NCBI GenBank assembly: GCA_002412495.1
Contig: DHVE01000144.1
Location: 1 to 55,841, forward strand
Length of the DNA: 55,841 bases
Direction: 5' to 3'
DNA from: Betaproteobacteria bacterium UBA5216
Lineage (GTDB): Bacteria; Pseudomonadota; Gammaproteobacteria; Burkholderiales; SG8-41
Below are positions 42,593 through 53,934 of the stretch, piece by piece. The position numbers and the translations under genes were made by a program. Under the pieces are notes generated by a model that worked only from the letters and a program-made list of their open reading frames with translations, did not search any database and was not told where the DNA came from. Position 1 is the stretch's first letter. Every line of letters begins with the position of its first letter.

Positions 42593-42681
42593 CCGCAAAG
42601 GCGCAAAGGTTTCGCAAAGAGTATCGGCGCCGTGGTTTCTCAGGGCTTCTTTGCGGCGGTTCTTCGCGTCTTTGCGCTTTT
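42593..42681. repeat. Imperfect inverted repeat of CGCAAAG/CTTTGCG units
   Basis: The left arm CCGCAAAGGCGCAAAGG...CGCAAAGA (42593-42620) is mirrored by TCTTTGCGG...GTCTTTGCGCTTTT (42648-42681). This resembles the CGCAAAGGCGCAAAG-type intergenic repeat seen in many proteobacteria. On either strand it ends in a T-rich run, so it could also end the typA transcript. Confidence 0.55.
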
Positions 42682-42711
42682 GTTCCTCTGCGGCCGGTTG
42701 TCGAGATGTTG

Positions 42712-44532
<1,821 letters not shown>

Positions 44533-44954
44533 GGCGATTCCGGCTCGAATAAAAAGGGCGCGATTGTAGCATAGACGTCAAAACACCATGGATGTAGGTC
44601 ATTGAATTTTCTGCAAAAGCGGGATTTAAGCCGGAAATTGATGCAATGCAAAAAATATTGGCGTTTCGCGAGCCTTACGCGTATCATCCGCACACCTCGC
44701 TGACCCGGCCTTGTTTGAATTTTGGGTTGCTGAGTTGCATCTGTCCCTGACCCATTTGTTCCGGCTTTCCTCATCCGCATTCTTGAGCAGCCGCTACAGC
44801 CACGGTTAGCGACGATACCCGTGCGCTGACCGTGCTCGCCTGCCGAACAACTTTGCGGCAGCCGTTCCTTCTTTGATTGCGTGTCCGCGCTTATTTGTCC
44901 GCCAGACCTGTTACATCGCGGTCTGCGGCTTGCCGTACCTATTGAAAGAAACAA
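44533..44954. other. Long leader region of the RNA helicase gene
   Basis: 422 bp between typA and the helicase with no gene. It contains an AT-rich part near 44640-44662 (GATGCAATGCAAAAAATATTGG) that may hold divergent promoters, a C/T-rich stretch, and a small stem CTGCCG...CGGCAG (about 44840-44861). A leader of some 200-300 nt is plausible, as for cold-induced helicases, but no known riboswitch was recognised. Confidence 0.4.
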
Positions 44955-46322
44955 ATGTCATTTGAAGCATTGAACCTGAATCCCTCCATCGCGCAGGCTG
45001 TTGCCGCCGCTGGTTACAGTGAACCTACCGCCGTGCAGTCGCAGGCGATTCCGGTGGCAATTGCCGGATTCGACCTGATGGTTTCCGCGCCCACCGGCAC
45101 CGGCAAAACTGCCGCGTTTGTGCTGCCCGCATTGCAACGCATCGGCGTGGCGCCCGCCAAACACGGCCGCGGCCCGCGCGTGCTGGTATTGACGCCGACG
45201 CGCGAACTCGCATTGCAAGTCACCTCCGCCGTTTCCAAATACAGCAAGGGCATGCGCCATGTGCGCATCGGCACCGTGTTGGGCGGCATGCCGTACCCCA
45301 AGCAACGCAAATTGCTCGACAGTCCGCTGGATATTCTGGTCGCCACGCCGGGCCGTCTGATCGATTTCATGGAGCAGGGCAAGGTCGATTTTTCGCGCCT
45401 CGAATTGCTGATTCTCGACGAAGCCGACCGCATGCTCGACATGGGTTTTATCAAACCAGTGGAGACTATCGCCGCCGCCACGCCGCCGACGCGGCAAACG
45501 CTGTTGTTCTCCGCCACGCTCGATGGCGGCATCGGCCAGCTCGGCAAGCGACTGCTGCGCGATCCTAAGCTGATTGAAGTCGCGGCGCCCAAGGCGCGTC
45601 ACGAAAACATCGAGCAGCGGCTGCACTACGTGGACGACGGCAGTCACAAATCAAAATTGCTCGATCATTTTTTGCGCGATGTCGATCTCGGTCAGGCCAT
45701 CGTGTTCACGTCAACCAAGCGTGGCGCGGATCGTCTCGCCAGCAAGCTGTTTGAAGAAGGCCATGCCGCCGCCGCCTTGCATGGCGACATGAATCAATCG
45801 CAGCGCAATCGCACCATCGCCAAGGTGCGCAGCGGCAACGTGCGCGTGCTGGTGGCCACCGATGTCGCCGCGCGCGGTATCGACGTGCCGACGATTTCGC
45901 ACGTCATCAACTACGATTTGCCGAAAGTCGCCGAAGACTACGTGCATCGCATCGGCCGCACTGGACGCGCGGGTCTGAATGGCATCGCGATCTCGTTCGC
46001 CGCGCCCGATGACGGCTGGCAGGTGCGGCAGATCGAACGTTATACGGGGCACTCCATCTCCACGCATGTGATCGCGGGGCTGGAACCCAAGGCGCCCCAA
46101 CGCAGCAGCCACAAGCCGCCGGCAAGCCGTTTCAACAAGGGCGGCAAGAGCGGCGGCGGGGGTTATAAAGGCCGCGGCGGCAGTGCTGGCGCGAGCGCGA
46201 GCGCGGGCGCCGGGCGTACTGCGGGTCGCTGGAACAAGCCGGCGGCAGTGCCGGGCGCACCCGGTGCGGGGGCTGCGCGCGCCAAACCGGAACGTTCCTA
46301 TTCGTCGTTTCGCGCGCGCTAA
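44955..46322 (+). CDS. rhlE: DEAD-box RNA helicase, RhlE-like
   Basis: 455 residues. The motifs are a Q motif with GYSEPTAVQSQAIP, SAPTGTGKTAAF (I), PTREL (Ia), TPGRL (Ib), DEAD in LILDEADRMLDMGF (II), SAT (III), ATDVAARGIDV (V) and HRIGRTGR (VI). The C-terminal tail of about 75 residues is Gly/Arg/Ala-rich, as in RNA-binding tails of RhlE proteins. It unwinds structured RNA in ribosome assembly and cold adaptation. AAAGAAAC precedes the ATG. Confidence 0.93.
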   Translation: MSFEALNLNPSIAQAVAAAGYSEPTAVQSQAIPVAIAGFDLMVSAPTGTGKTAAFVLPALQRIGVAPAKHGRGPRVLVLTPTRELALQVTSAVSKYSKGMRHVRIGTVLGGMPYPKQRKLLDSPLDILVATPGRLIDFMEQGKVDFSRLELLILDEADRMLDMGFIKPVETIAAATPPTRQTLLFSATLDGGIGQLGKRLLRDPKLIEVAAPKARHENIEQRLHYVDDGSHKSKLLDHFLRDVDLGQAIVFTSTKRGADRLASKLFEEGHAAAALHGDMNQSQRNRTIAKVRSGNVRVLVATDVAARGIDVPTISHVINYDLPKVAEDYVHRIGRTGRAGLNGIAISFAAPDDGWQVRQIERYTGHSISTHVIAGLEPKAPQRSSHKPPASRFNKGGKSGGGGYKGRGGSAGASASAGAGRTAGRWNKPAAVPGAPGAGAARAKPERSYSSFRAR

Positions 46323-46382
46323 GGCGTGTTGCGGCCGCGAGAGATGCTGTGTGTAAAAAGTCATTAAAAACAAGTGCTTGCT

Positions 46383-46437
46383 GCCCGCTCCGGCGGGCGG
46401 CGAAGGTGTTGCGCTTGCCGCTTAAACGCGGCAAGCG
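46383..46437. terminator. Two GC-rich hairpins after the helicase gene
   Basis: GCCCGC (46383-46388)/GCGGGC (46393-46398), and a perfect 10-bp stem CGCTTGCCGC (46412-46421)/GCGGCAAGCG (46428-46437) with a TTAAAC loop. The sequence after the second is TTAACTGCTTTC, only weakly T-rich. They probably end the helicase transcript. Confidence 0.5.
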
Positions 46438-46584
46438 TTAACTGCTTTCATCGTATCAGGCACGGCAGGCGCACAATGCGGTAGATTGACGTCGTTCAAC
46501 AGAGGTAAGGTTTTGTGCTGTTAGGTTAGTAGATCAGCATTTGCCGATCTGATTCATCAAACGAAATAACTAAGGAGTTAAATC

Positions 46585-47556
46585 ATGATGTCCAGACTTT
46601 CCCTGTGTGTCGCATCGTCGCTGCTGTTGATCACGGGCGCAATGGCTCAGGATTACCCCAGCAAGCCCATCACGCTAATCGTTCCGTTTGCCGCAGGTGG
46701 CCCAACCGATACGCTTGCGCGCAATTTGGGCGTTACTCTCACCAACTCGCTCAAACAAACGATAGTGGTCGATAACTCGGGCGGCGCGGGTGGCACCATC
46801 GGCATCAACAAGGTCGCCAAGGCCAAAAACGACGGGTATACCCTGCTGCTGATGCATATCGGGATGTCGACCTCGCCCGCGCTGTATCGCAAGCTTCCCT
46901 ATAACACGCTAAACGACTTTGAATATATAGGGCAGGTAGCGGACGTGCCCATGACATTGTTGGGCAAGAAAGGGCTGGCGCCTAACAGTCTGAAGGATCT
47001 GATACCGTATTTGCGGGCGAACAAAAGCAAGCTGAATTATGCCAACGCCGGGCTGGGCGCTGCCTCGCATCTGTGCGGCTTGTTATTTATGAGCAGTGTC
47101 GGGGTCGAACTCACGACCATTGCTTATAAAGGGACGGCACCAGCCATGACTGACCTGATTGGCGGACAGGTTGATCTCATGTGTGATCAAACCACCAACA
47201 CCACGGCTCAGATCAAGGCAGGCACTGTCAAGGCGTACGGCGTGACCTCGGCCCAGCGGGTTCCGTCTCTTAAAGAACTTCCCACGCTTGCCGAGCAGGG
47301 TCTCAAGAACTTCGAGGTGGTCGTGTGGCACGGTCTGTATGCACCGAAAGGCACGCCGAAACCCGTGCAGGATAAACTCGTCGCTGCGCTGCAATCGGCG
47401 GTTCAGGATGCCACCTTCAAGGCGCGGCTCGCCGAACTGGGTGCCGAGCCGGTACCGGTGAGCAAGGCAAATCCGGAATCATTGCGCAACCATCTAAAAG
47501 CCGAAGTCGAAAAATGGGGGCCGATCATCAAGAAGGCGGGGGTATACGCAGACTGA
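46585..47556 (+). CDS. Tripartite tricarboxylate transporter receptor (Bug family)
   Basis: 323 residues. AAGGAG precedes two adjacent ATG codons. The signal peptide ends near AMA-QD, then DYPSKPITLIVPFAAGGPTD, which holds the classic ligand-loop PFAAGGPTD, and ANAGLGAASHLCG and IAYKGTAP. It is more canonical than the other receptors here and resembles aromatic-acid or citrate-type Bug proteins. It ends at a strong terminator, so it is monocistronic. Confidence 0.95.
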   Translation: MMSRLSLCVASSLLLITGAMAQDYPSKPITLIVPFAAGGPTDTLARNLGVTLTNSLKQTIVVDNSGGAGGTIGINKVAKAKNDGYTLLLMHIGMSTSPALYRKLPYNTLNDFEYIGQVADVPMTLLGKKGLAPNSLKDLIPYLRANKSKLNYANAGLGAASHLCGLLFMSSVGVELTTIAYKGTAPAMTDLIGGQVDLMCDQTTNTTAQIKAGTVKAYGVTSAQRVPSLKELPTLAEQGLKNFEVVVWHGLYAPKGTPKPVQDKLVAALQSAVQDATFKARLAELGAEPVPVSKANPESLRNHLKAEVEKWGPIIKKAGVYAD

Positions 47557-47585
47557 GTGTCGCCTGCTTGTATTGAATCAAAATC

Positions 47586-47618
47586 ATCCCTCGTCGCGCA
47601 AGCCACGGGGGATTTTTT
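47586..47618 (+). terminator. Rho-independent terminator
   Basis: ATCCCTCGT (47586-47594) pairs with ACGGGGGAT (47605-47613) with one G-U pair and a 10-base loop, followed by TTTTTT (47613-47618). It lies 30 bp after the Bug receptor stop and is the clearest intrinsic terminator in the window. Confidence 0.85.
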
Positions 47619-47737
47619 ATGCGCGTTGCGGATTGCTTTTCCGTGAGCCTGCCATTAGAGTAGGCCGCCTTAGGGATAGGGAAACGCCTTGCACAACTCC
47701 ATGAATTTCACTGGCGCAAGCACGATGCGCGCACCCC

Positions 47738-48592
47738 ATGACACCGTTTGAGCTCGCCGAGCCGCGTACGCTGCGCGAAGCGGTGGCCCTGCTGGCCGCG
47801 GGCGACGCGCCGGTGCGTGCCATCGCCGGTGGCACGGCGCTGATGCTGATGATGAAGGCGGGCGTGTTCCAGCCCGCGCGCCTAGTTAGTCTGCGCCGCG
47901 TTGAGGCGCAACACGCGCAAATTGCCGCCATGCCCGACGGTGGATTGCGCATCGGAGCAATGGCGACACTGTCGTCGCTGGTGAAATCGTTGGCGGTGAA
48001 ACACGCCGCGCCGGTGATCACGCAAACACTGAAGACGCTTTCCAATGTGCGTGTGCGCAACGTTGCCACCTTGGGCGGGCATCTGGCGCATGGCGATCCG
48101 CACATGGATTTGCCGCCGGTGTTGACCGCCTTGGGCGCGCAGGTGCGCACACTGTCGCCCACGGGTGAGCGCAAGCTGGCGGTGGGCGAACTTTATACGG
48201 GTTACTACGAAACCGTGCTTGCCGATAATGAGCTTATTACCGAGATCATGGTGCCGCCGCAGACGGGATGGCGTGCCGCTTATATGAAAATCACTACGCG
48301 TGCCGCCGACGACTGGCCGACGTTGGGCGTTGCCGTGTCGCTGCGCATGGCATCGAACACCGTGATGGATGCGCGCATCGTGGTGAGTGCAGCAACCAAT
48401 ACGCCAGTGCGTCTGACCACAGCGGAAGACACGCTGCGCGGCGCGTCGCTCGATGCGACGGTGCTCGCGCGCTGCGGGGATGCAGCGGTGTCGGGAGTTG
48501 AACTCGCTGGGGATGCGCACGGCTCGTCGGCCTACAAATGCGAACTGCTGCGCGTTTACGCGCAGCGCGCGTTGCGTCAGGCGATGGGTTAA
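47738..48592 (+). CDS. Molybdenum hydroxylase, FAD-binding subunit (CoxM/XdhB type)
   Basis: 284 residues. The FAD-binding motifs are AIAGGTALMLMMKAG near the N-terminus and RNVATLGGHLAHGDPHMDLPP (about 105-125), followed by the C-terminal CO_deh_flav domain with RAAYMKITTRAADDWPTLGVAV. It takes electrons from the 2Fe-2S subunit and passes them to an acceptor. First of three subunit genes; the medium-large-small order is common for this family. Confidence 0.93.
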   Translation: MTPFELAEPRTLREAVALLAAGDAPVRAIAGGTALMLMMKAGVFQPARLVSLRRVEAQHAQIAAMPDGGLRIGAMATLSSLVKSLAVKHAAPVITQTLKTLSNVRVRNVATLGGHLAHGDPHMDLPPVLTALGAQVRTLSPTGERKLAVGELYTGYYETVLADNELITEIMVPPQTGWRAAYMKITTRAADDWPTLGVAVSLRMASNTVMDARIVVSAATNTPVRLTTAEDTLRGASLDATVLARCGDAAVSGVELAGDAHGSSAYKCELLRVYAQRALRQAMG

Positions 48593-48620
48593 ATAAGCAA
48601 TTGATTTTATTTATTTTTTT

Positions 48621-50909
48621 ATGACCATAACGAGTGCATCCGTAGGCCGCTCGATCCCGCGTCTGGAGGCGCACGCCAAGGTGACAGGGCGCGCCGAGTA
48701 CGTGCATAACCTCGGCGTACCCGGCATGCTGATAGCCAAAGTATTTCGCAGCACGGTGGCGCATGGCCGTATCCGCGCTATCGATGTCAGCGCCGCGCGC
48801 GCGCTGCCTGGTGTGTTTGCGGTCTACACCGGCGAAGACATCCGCCGTGTGATTACAGAGCCGTACTACGGTCCGGCGTTTCACGATCAGCCGATACTCG
48901 CGCTCGATAAGGTGCGTTATGCCGGCGAGCCGGTGGCGGTGGTGCTCGCGGCCGATCCGCATGTCGCCGAAGCCGCCGCGCAGTTGATCACCGCAGAGTA
49001 TGAAGAATTGCCCGCGGTGTTCGACGAAATCGAGGCGATGACGTCCGAGGCGGTGGTGCACGAGGTGTTAAAGCCCGCGGGCACGTTCGCTGATCTGAAG
49101 CATCTGAAAAACAAAACCGGCACCAACATCGCGCTGGATTTCCATTTGCGCCGGGGCGATGTGGATCAGGCGTTTGCTGAAGCCGATCACGTGTTCGAGC
49201 ATACCTTTCGTACGCAGCAGGTACTGCATCTGCCGCTGGAGCCGTTTGCCACGGTGGCGATACCCGCCGGTGACGAAATATCGGGCACGCTCACGCTGCA
49301 TTCCTCGACGCAAAGTCCCTCGTTCGTGCGCATAGAAATCGCGCGCCTGTTTGGCTGGCCTGAGAATAAAGTTCGCGTGAAAGTGCCGTATCTCGGTGGC
49401 GGGTTCGGCGCCAAGGTCTATATCAAATCCGAGGCGCTCGCCGCCGCCTGCGCCATGCTTTCACGGCGCCCGGTGAAATTCGCACTGACCATGGAAGAGC
49501 AGTTTTATATGATCACCAAGCACGCCACGACATTGCGTATCAAGAGCGGCGTGACGAAGGAAGGTCGTATAACGGCGCGCGAGTGCGAGGTGTGGTGGAA
49601 CGGCGGCGCGTATGCCGACATCGGCCCGCGTGTCACGCAAAAATCCGGATTCACCGCGGCGGGGCCATATGAAATCGACAACGTGAAAATCGATTCGTAT
49701 GCGCTCTACACCAATCTGCCGGCGGCGGGCGCGCTGCGCGGTTTCGGCATACCGCAACTGGTGTGGGCGTATGAAAGCCACACCGACATGATCGCGCGCG
49801 AACTCAATATTGATCCGTTGACCATCCGCCGCAAGAATCTGTTGCGCGAAGGGCGCCCGCAGGCGACGGGCACGCTAATGCACGACGCGGAACTCGATCT
49901 GGTACTGGAACGTCTCGCGACGCGCATGCAGTGGGAGCAGTCGTTTGATCGCGGCACAGAAACCCGACGCCGAGGCCGCGGCATCGCCATCGGATTCAAG
50001 GCGAGCATTTCGCCCACTACCTCGATGGCCATCGTCAATATCAATGCGGATGGAAGCTGCAATTTGTACAGCACCACGGTGGATATGGGGCAGGGCTCCG
50101 ACACCGCGATGGCTCAGATGGTGTCAGAGGTCACTGGCATACCGGTGGAGAAAATTACCGTGGTGCATCCCGACACCGACGTCACGCCCTACGACATGGC
50201 CACACTTGGGTCACGCTCGACGTTCCACATGGGGCACGCGGTCAAAAACGCCGCCGAAGACGCACGCGACAAACTGTTCGCGTTGGCACGCGAGGTCGGC
50301 CTGTCGGCGGAAACCACGCCGATCCCGGATATTTTCAAAAAGAAATACGGCATGCAGGCGGGCAATGTCGTCGGCGTCGGCAGCTTTATTCCGTCGTATC
50401 AGTCTCCCGATGCCAATGGTCAAACCGAAAACGCCACACCGTTCTGGATGATCGGCGCCACCGGCGCGGAAGTCGAAATCGATACCGAAACCGGCGAATT
50501 CACCGTAACGCGATTGGTGAATCTGGTCGATGTCGGCAAGGCCATTAATCCGGCGATCGTCGAGACGCAAATATCCGGCGCGACCATCATGCAACTCGGA
50601 TTCACCTTGTCCGAGTGCATGAACTTCGACGCGGGGCAGGTCACCAACGCGTCGCTTGCCGATTACAAGATACCCGGAATCCGCGACGTGCCGTTGCAGA
50701 TGGAGAACGAGGCCGTCGATGCGAACCAACGCAGCGGTCCGTTCGGCGCCAAGGGCGTGGGCGAAAGTGGAACCTTCGGTGTTTCGCCCGCGATAGCCAA
50801 CGCGATTGACGATGCCGTGGGGGTGCGGTTGACCAGCTTGCCGCTGACGGCCGAGGCGATTTATCGCGGGTTGCGCGCGAAGGCGGGCAAGCCTTTGAAG
50901 AATGAATAG
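48621..50909 (+). CDS. Molybdenum hydroxylase, molybdopterin-binding subunit (CoxL/XdhC type)
   Basis: 762 residues. The N-terminal a/b hammerhead domain contains RLEAHAKVTGRAEYV. The molybdopterin domains have PYLGGGFGAKVY, GALRGFGIPQ, LGSRSTFHMGH and the catalytic Glu in KGVGESGTFGVSPA. The AYxCSFR loop of true CO dehydrogenases is absent, so it is a xanthine- or aromatic-type hydroxylase. The upstream spacer is AT-rich (TTATTTATTTTTTT) with no Shine-Dalgarno, so it may depend on coupling or a leaderless-like start. Confidence 0.94.
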   Translation: MTITSASVGRSIPRLEAHAKVTGRAEYVHNLGVPGMLIAKVFRSTVAHGRIRAIDVSAARALPGVFAVYTGEDIRRVITEPYYGPAFHDQPILALDKVRYAGEPVAVVLAADPHVAEAAAQLITAEYEELPAVFDEIEAMTSEAVVHEVLKPAGTFADLKHLKNKTGTNIALDFHLRRGDVDQAFAEADHVFEHTFRTQQVLHLPLEPFATVAIPAGDEISGTLTLHSSTQSPSFVRIEIARLFGWPENKVRVKVPYLGGGFGAKVYIKSEALAAACAMLSRRPVKFALTMEEQFYMITKHATTLRIKSGVTKEGRITARECEVWWNGGAYADIGPRVTQKSGFTAAGPYEIDNVKIDSYALYTNLPAAGALRGFGIPQLVWAYESHTDMIARELNIDPLTIRRKNLLREGRPQATGTLMHDAELDLVLERLATRMQWEQSFDRGTETRRRGRGIAIGFKASISPTTSMAIVNINADGSCNLYSTTVDMGQGSDTAMAQMVSEVTGIPVEKITVVHPDTDVTPYDMATLGSRSTFHMGHAVKNAAEDARDKLFALAREVGLSAETTPIPDIFKKKYGMQAGNVVGVGSFIPSYQSPDANGQTENATPFWMIGATGAEVEIDTETGEFTVTRLVNLVDVGKAINPAIVETQISGATIMQLGFTLSECMNFDAGQVTNASLADYKIPGIRDVPLQMENEAVDANQRSGPFGAKGVGESGTFGVSPAIANAIDDAVGVRLTSLPLTAEAIYRGLRAKAGKPLKNE

Positions 50910-50915
50910 CCACAG

Positions 50916-51389
50916 ATGAATACTCGAACCATCAACTTCACCCTCAACGGCGAATCCGTCACCGCGCAAATCGGCACGCACCAGCACCTGGTTGAAGTGC
51001 TGCAAGCGCGTGGCCTTAACGGCGCGCGTGAGAGTTGCGCGCAAGGCTTGTGCGGCTGCTGCACGGTGCTGGTGAATGACGTGGCGGTTTCCGGTTGCCT
51101 GTATCTGGCCGCGTTCGCCGACGGCGCGGACGTGCGTACGATCGAGCATTTACCGGAGGGCAAACTCGACGCAGTCCAAGAGGCGTTCATCGAATGCGGC
51201 GCGTTTCAGTGCGGTTATTGCACGCCGGGATTCATTCTGATGACGCGGCAGTTGCTCGACGAGCATCCCGATCCGTCCGACGATGACATCCGCCATTACC
51301 TGTCGGGTAATCTGTGCCGCTGCGCGGCGTATCCTGAAATCATCAAGGCAGTGAAGCTGGCCGCCGTTAAACGCAAGAGCGCGAGATGA
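50916..51389 (+). CDS. Molybdenum hydroxylase, [2Fe-2S] subunit (CoxS type)
   Basis: 157 residues. The plant-type cluster is bound by ESCAQGLCGCCTVLVND plus SGC. The second cluster is in the C-terminal helical domain, CGAFQCGYCTPGF and LCRCAAYPEI. It relays electrons from the Mo site to the flavin. It starts 6 bp after the large subunit and overlaps the UbiD gene by 4 bp, confirming one operon of four genes. Confidence 0.95.
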   Translation: MNTRTINFTLNGESVTAQIGTHQHLVEVLQARGLNGARESCAQGLCGCCTVLVNDVAVSGCLYLAAFADGADVRTIEHLPEGKLDAVQEAFIECGAFQCGYCTPGFILMTRQLLDEHPDPSDDDIRHYLSGNLCRCAAYPEIIKAVKLAAVKRKSAR

Positions 51390-52834
51390 GCGGCGCGGGT
51401 AATCCGCTTGATCTGCGCGCCTGGTTGGATGTCGCGCGCAAGCTCGGTGAACTAAGAGACGTTAGCGGCGCGGACTGGAATCTTGAGTTGGGCGCGATCA
51501 GCGAACTCAACGTCAAGAAAGATGCCGCACCCGCGCTGTTGTTCGACGATATCAAGGATTACCCGAACGGTTATCGCGTGCTGACGTGCAGCACGGCGAG
51601 CCCGGCGCGCTTGTCGAGTCTGCTGCGTCTGGGCGAAATCAAAACCCACGCCGCGCTGGTACATAAACTGCGGGGGCTGCCGAAGGCCTGGCAGGCGGCG
51701 GCACCAAAGTTCGAGCCAGTAATTACTGAAAAAGGCCCGGTGTTTGAAAACATCCAGTCGAGCGATGCCGTCGATATGAATACGTTTCCCGCGCCGTTGT
51801 GGCACGAGAAAGACGGCGGCCGTTATATCGGCACCGGCTGCATGGTGGTGACGCGCGACCTGGATTCGGATTGGGTCAACGTCGGCACCTATCGCGTGCA
51901 GATGCACGACCGCAACACGGTTGGTCTGGACATGATTCCCGGCAAACACGGCGCGCAGCAGTACGATAAGCATATGAAGGCGGGCAAGCCGTTTCCGGTG
52001 GCGATTGTGTGCGGCGCCGATCCGCTGGGGTATCTGATTTCGGGTATCGAGGTGCCGTACGGCATGTGCGAATACAACTACATCGGTGCGATTCTCGGCG
52101 AGCCGGTACAGGTGGTGCGTGGCGAGGTCACCGGGCTGCCGTTTCCCAGCGGCGCAGAACTCGTGCTCGAAGGCTGGGCGCATCCGGGCGATGAACGCAT
52201 CGAGGGGCCGTTTGGGGAATTTCATGGCTACTATCCGGGCAAGGCGGCAACCGCGCCAGCGGTGAAAATCGAGCGCGTTTATTTCAGACACAATCCGATC
52301 ATCGTCGGTAGCCCGCCCGCGAAGCCGCCCAACGATTATTCGTATTCAAAGGCGGTGATGCGCTCGGCGTTGCTGCTCGATGCGCTCGCGGCGGCGGGTG
52401 TGCCCGATGTCGCGAACGTATGGGCGCACGAAATCGGCGGCGCGCGCATGTTCAACGTGGTGGCGATCAAGCAGCGCTATGCGGGGCATGCGCGGCAGGC
52501 CGGGCACATCCTCAGCCAGTGCGGCGTGGGCGCCTATATGTCGCGCTACTCGGTGGTGGTGGACGAGGATATCGACCCGTCGAATTTGCAGGAAGTGATG
52601 TGGGCGGTGGCCACTCGCACCGATCCTGAAATCGACATCGATATCATCAAGCGTGGCATGGGTTCCAAGAACGATCCGATGTCGATCGCGTACCGGTATG
52701 ATGCGCCGCTGACTTCCAAGGCCGTGATCGACGCTTGCCGTCCGTATGATTTTTTGAAATCGTTTCCGGAAGTGGCGGAAGCGAGTAAGGAATTGCAGGA
52801 TCAGGTGCGGGCGAAATGGAAGGAACTTTTTTAA
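51386..52834 (+). CDS. UbiD-family (de)carboxylase
   Basis: 482 residues. The family core is present: RYIGTGCMVVTRD, YRVQMHDRNTVGLDM, HGAQQYDKHMKAGKPFPV, EVPYGMCEYNYIGAI and EGPFGEFHGYYPG, with the Arg and Glu residues of the active-site triad. UbiD enzymes use prenylated FMN, made by UbiX, which is not in the window. Coupled to a Mo hydroxylase, it should decarboxylate a ring acid before or after hydroxylation; furan or N-heteroaromatic acids are possible, by analogy with furandicarboxylate degradation. The real substrate is unknown. Confidence 0.93.
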   Translation: MSGAGNPLDLRAWLDVARKLGELRDVSGADWNLELGAISELNVKKDAAPALLFDDIKDYPNGYRVLTCSTASPARLSSLLRLGEIKTHAALVHKLRGLPKAWQAAAPKFEPVITEKGPVFENIQSSDAVDMNTFPAPLWHEKDGGRYIGTGCMVVTRDLDSDWVNVGTYRVQMHDRNTVGLDMIPGKHGAQQYDKHMKAGKPFPVAIVCGADPLGYLISGIEVPYGMCEYNYIGAILGEPVQVVRGEVTGLPFPSGAELVLEGWAHPGDERIEGPFGEFHGYYPGKAATAPAVKIERVYFRHNPIIVGSPPAKPPNDYSYSKAVMRSALLLDALAAAGVPDVANVWAHEIGGARMFNVVAIKQRYAGHARQAGHILSQCGVGAYMSRYSVVVDEDIDPSNLQEVMWAVATRTDPEIDIDIIKRGMGSKNDPMSIAYRYDAPLTSKAVIDACRPYDFLKSFPEVAEASKELQDQVRAKWKELF

Positions 52835-52958
52835 GGGTGAAGGCGGAAGGGCTTATTGAAGGATAAGGGGGGCTGAAGGATGAAAACAATCAAGGACATA
52901 CCGCTGGTCAGGTTGTTTTCATGCTCCCACCGTCATTCTTTATTTACAGGGTGAGCAA

Positions 52959-53918
52959 ATGAAAAAATTACTGCCATTACTGGCGGCGGTGTTACCGCTC
53001 GGTGCAACCGCCCAGGACTTTCCAAATAAATCCATCCGCGTGCTGGTGTCCTTTGCGCCGGGCGGGGTGGTGGATACATCCACGCGCATCGTCACCAGCA
53101 AAATCACCGAGGCGCTGGGCTGGCATTTTGTGGTCGATAACCGTCCGGGCGCGAATGGCTTTATTGGCGCGGCGGCGGCGGCGAAGGCAAATCCCGATGG
53201 CTATACCTTGTTATCGGCGCACACCGGTGAATTCGCGGTGAATCCGGTGATGTTCAAGTCGCTGCCGTACGATCCGGAAAAAACATTCGAGCCCGTGATC
53301 ATGCTGAGCGACGCGCCGATGCTGATCGTGGTGAACATTCAGTCGCCGATCAACAGCGTTAAGGAATTGATCGCGGCGGCGCGCGCCAAGCCGGGGGCGA
53401 TTACCTTCGGATCGCCCGGCACCGGGTCGGTTAACCACATGGCGAGCGAATGGCTGGCAGCGGCCGCGGGCGTGAAAATGACCCACGTGCCGTACAAGGG
53501 CGGCGCCCCGGCGGTGGTGGCGGTGGCCACGAACGACGTCACATTTACGGTAGCCGGCATGCCGGGCGTTTCACCTCATTTGCAGGGCAAGCGCGTCAAG
53601 GTGCTGGGCATCACCACCGCAAAACGTTCACCGTTGGTGCCCGATTACGCCACCGCTCAGGAGATGGGCGTGGCGGGGGTCGATGCGTCGATCTGGGTGG
53701 GATTTTTTGTGCCCAAGGGTACGCCAGCCGCCGCAATCAACAAACTCTATGCGGCATCGGCGGATGCGTTAAAACGGCCTGAAGTCAAAGAACGTCTTGC
53801 CGTGGTGGGTGGAGCCGAAGCGGTGGCGACCGCGAGCGCCGCGTTCAACGCGCGTATCGCCAGTGACATCGAGCGTTACAAGAAGGTGGCGCAGCAGGTG
53901 GGCATCAAGCCGGAGTAA
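52959..53918 (+). CDS. Tripartite tricarboxylate transporter receptor (Bug family)
   Basis: 319 residues. AGGGTGAGC precedes the ATG. The signal peptide ends near ATA-QD, then DFPNKSIRVLVSFAPGG, FGSPGTGSVNHMASEW and VPYKGGAPAV. It follows the UbiD gene by 124 bp, on the same strand, and probably brings the substrate of the Mo hydroxylase-UbiD pathway. The spacer before it is purine-rich with GAAGG repeats. Confidence 0.94.
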   Translation: MKKLLPLLAAVLPLGATAQDFPNKSIRVLVSFAPGGVVDTSTRIVTSKITEALGWHFVVDNRPGANGFIGAAAAAKANPDGYTLLSAHTGEFAVNPVMFKSLPYDPEKTFEPVIMLSDAPMLIVVNIQSPINSVKELIAAARAKPGAITFGSPGTGSVNHMASEWLAAAAGVKMTHVPYKGGAPAVVAVATNDVTFTVAGMPGVSPHLQGKRVKVLGITTAKRSPLVPDYATAQEMGVAGVDASIWVGFFVPKGTPAAAINKLYAASADALKRPEVKERLAVVGGAEAVATASAAFNARIASDIERYKKVAQQVGIKPE

Positions 53919-53934
53919 CGTGGCATCGCGCGGG

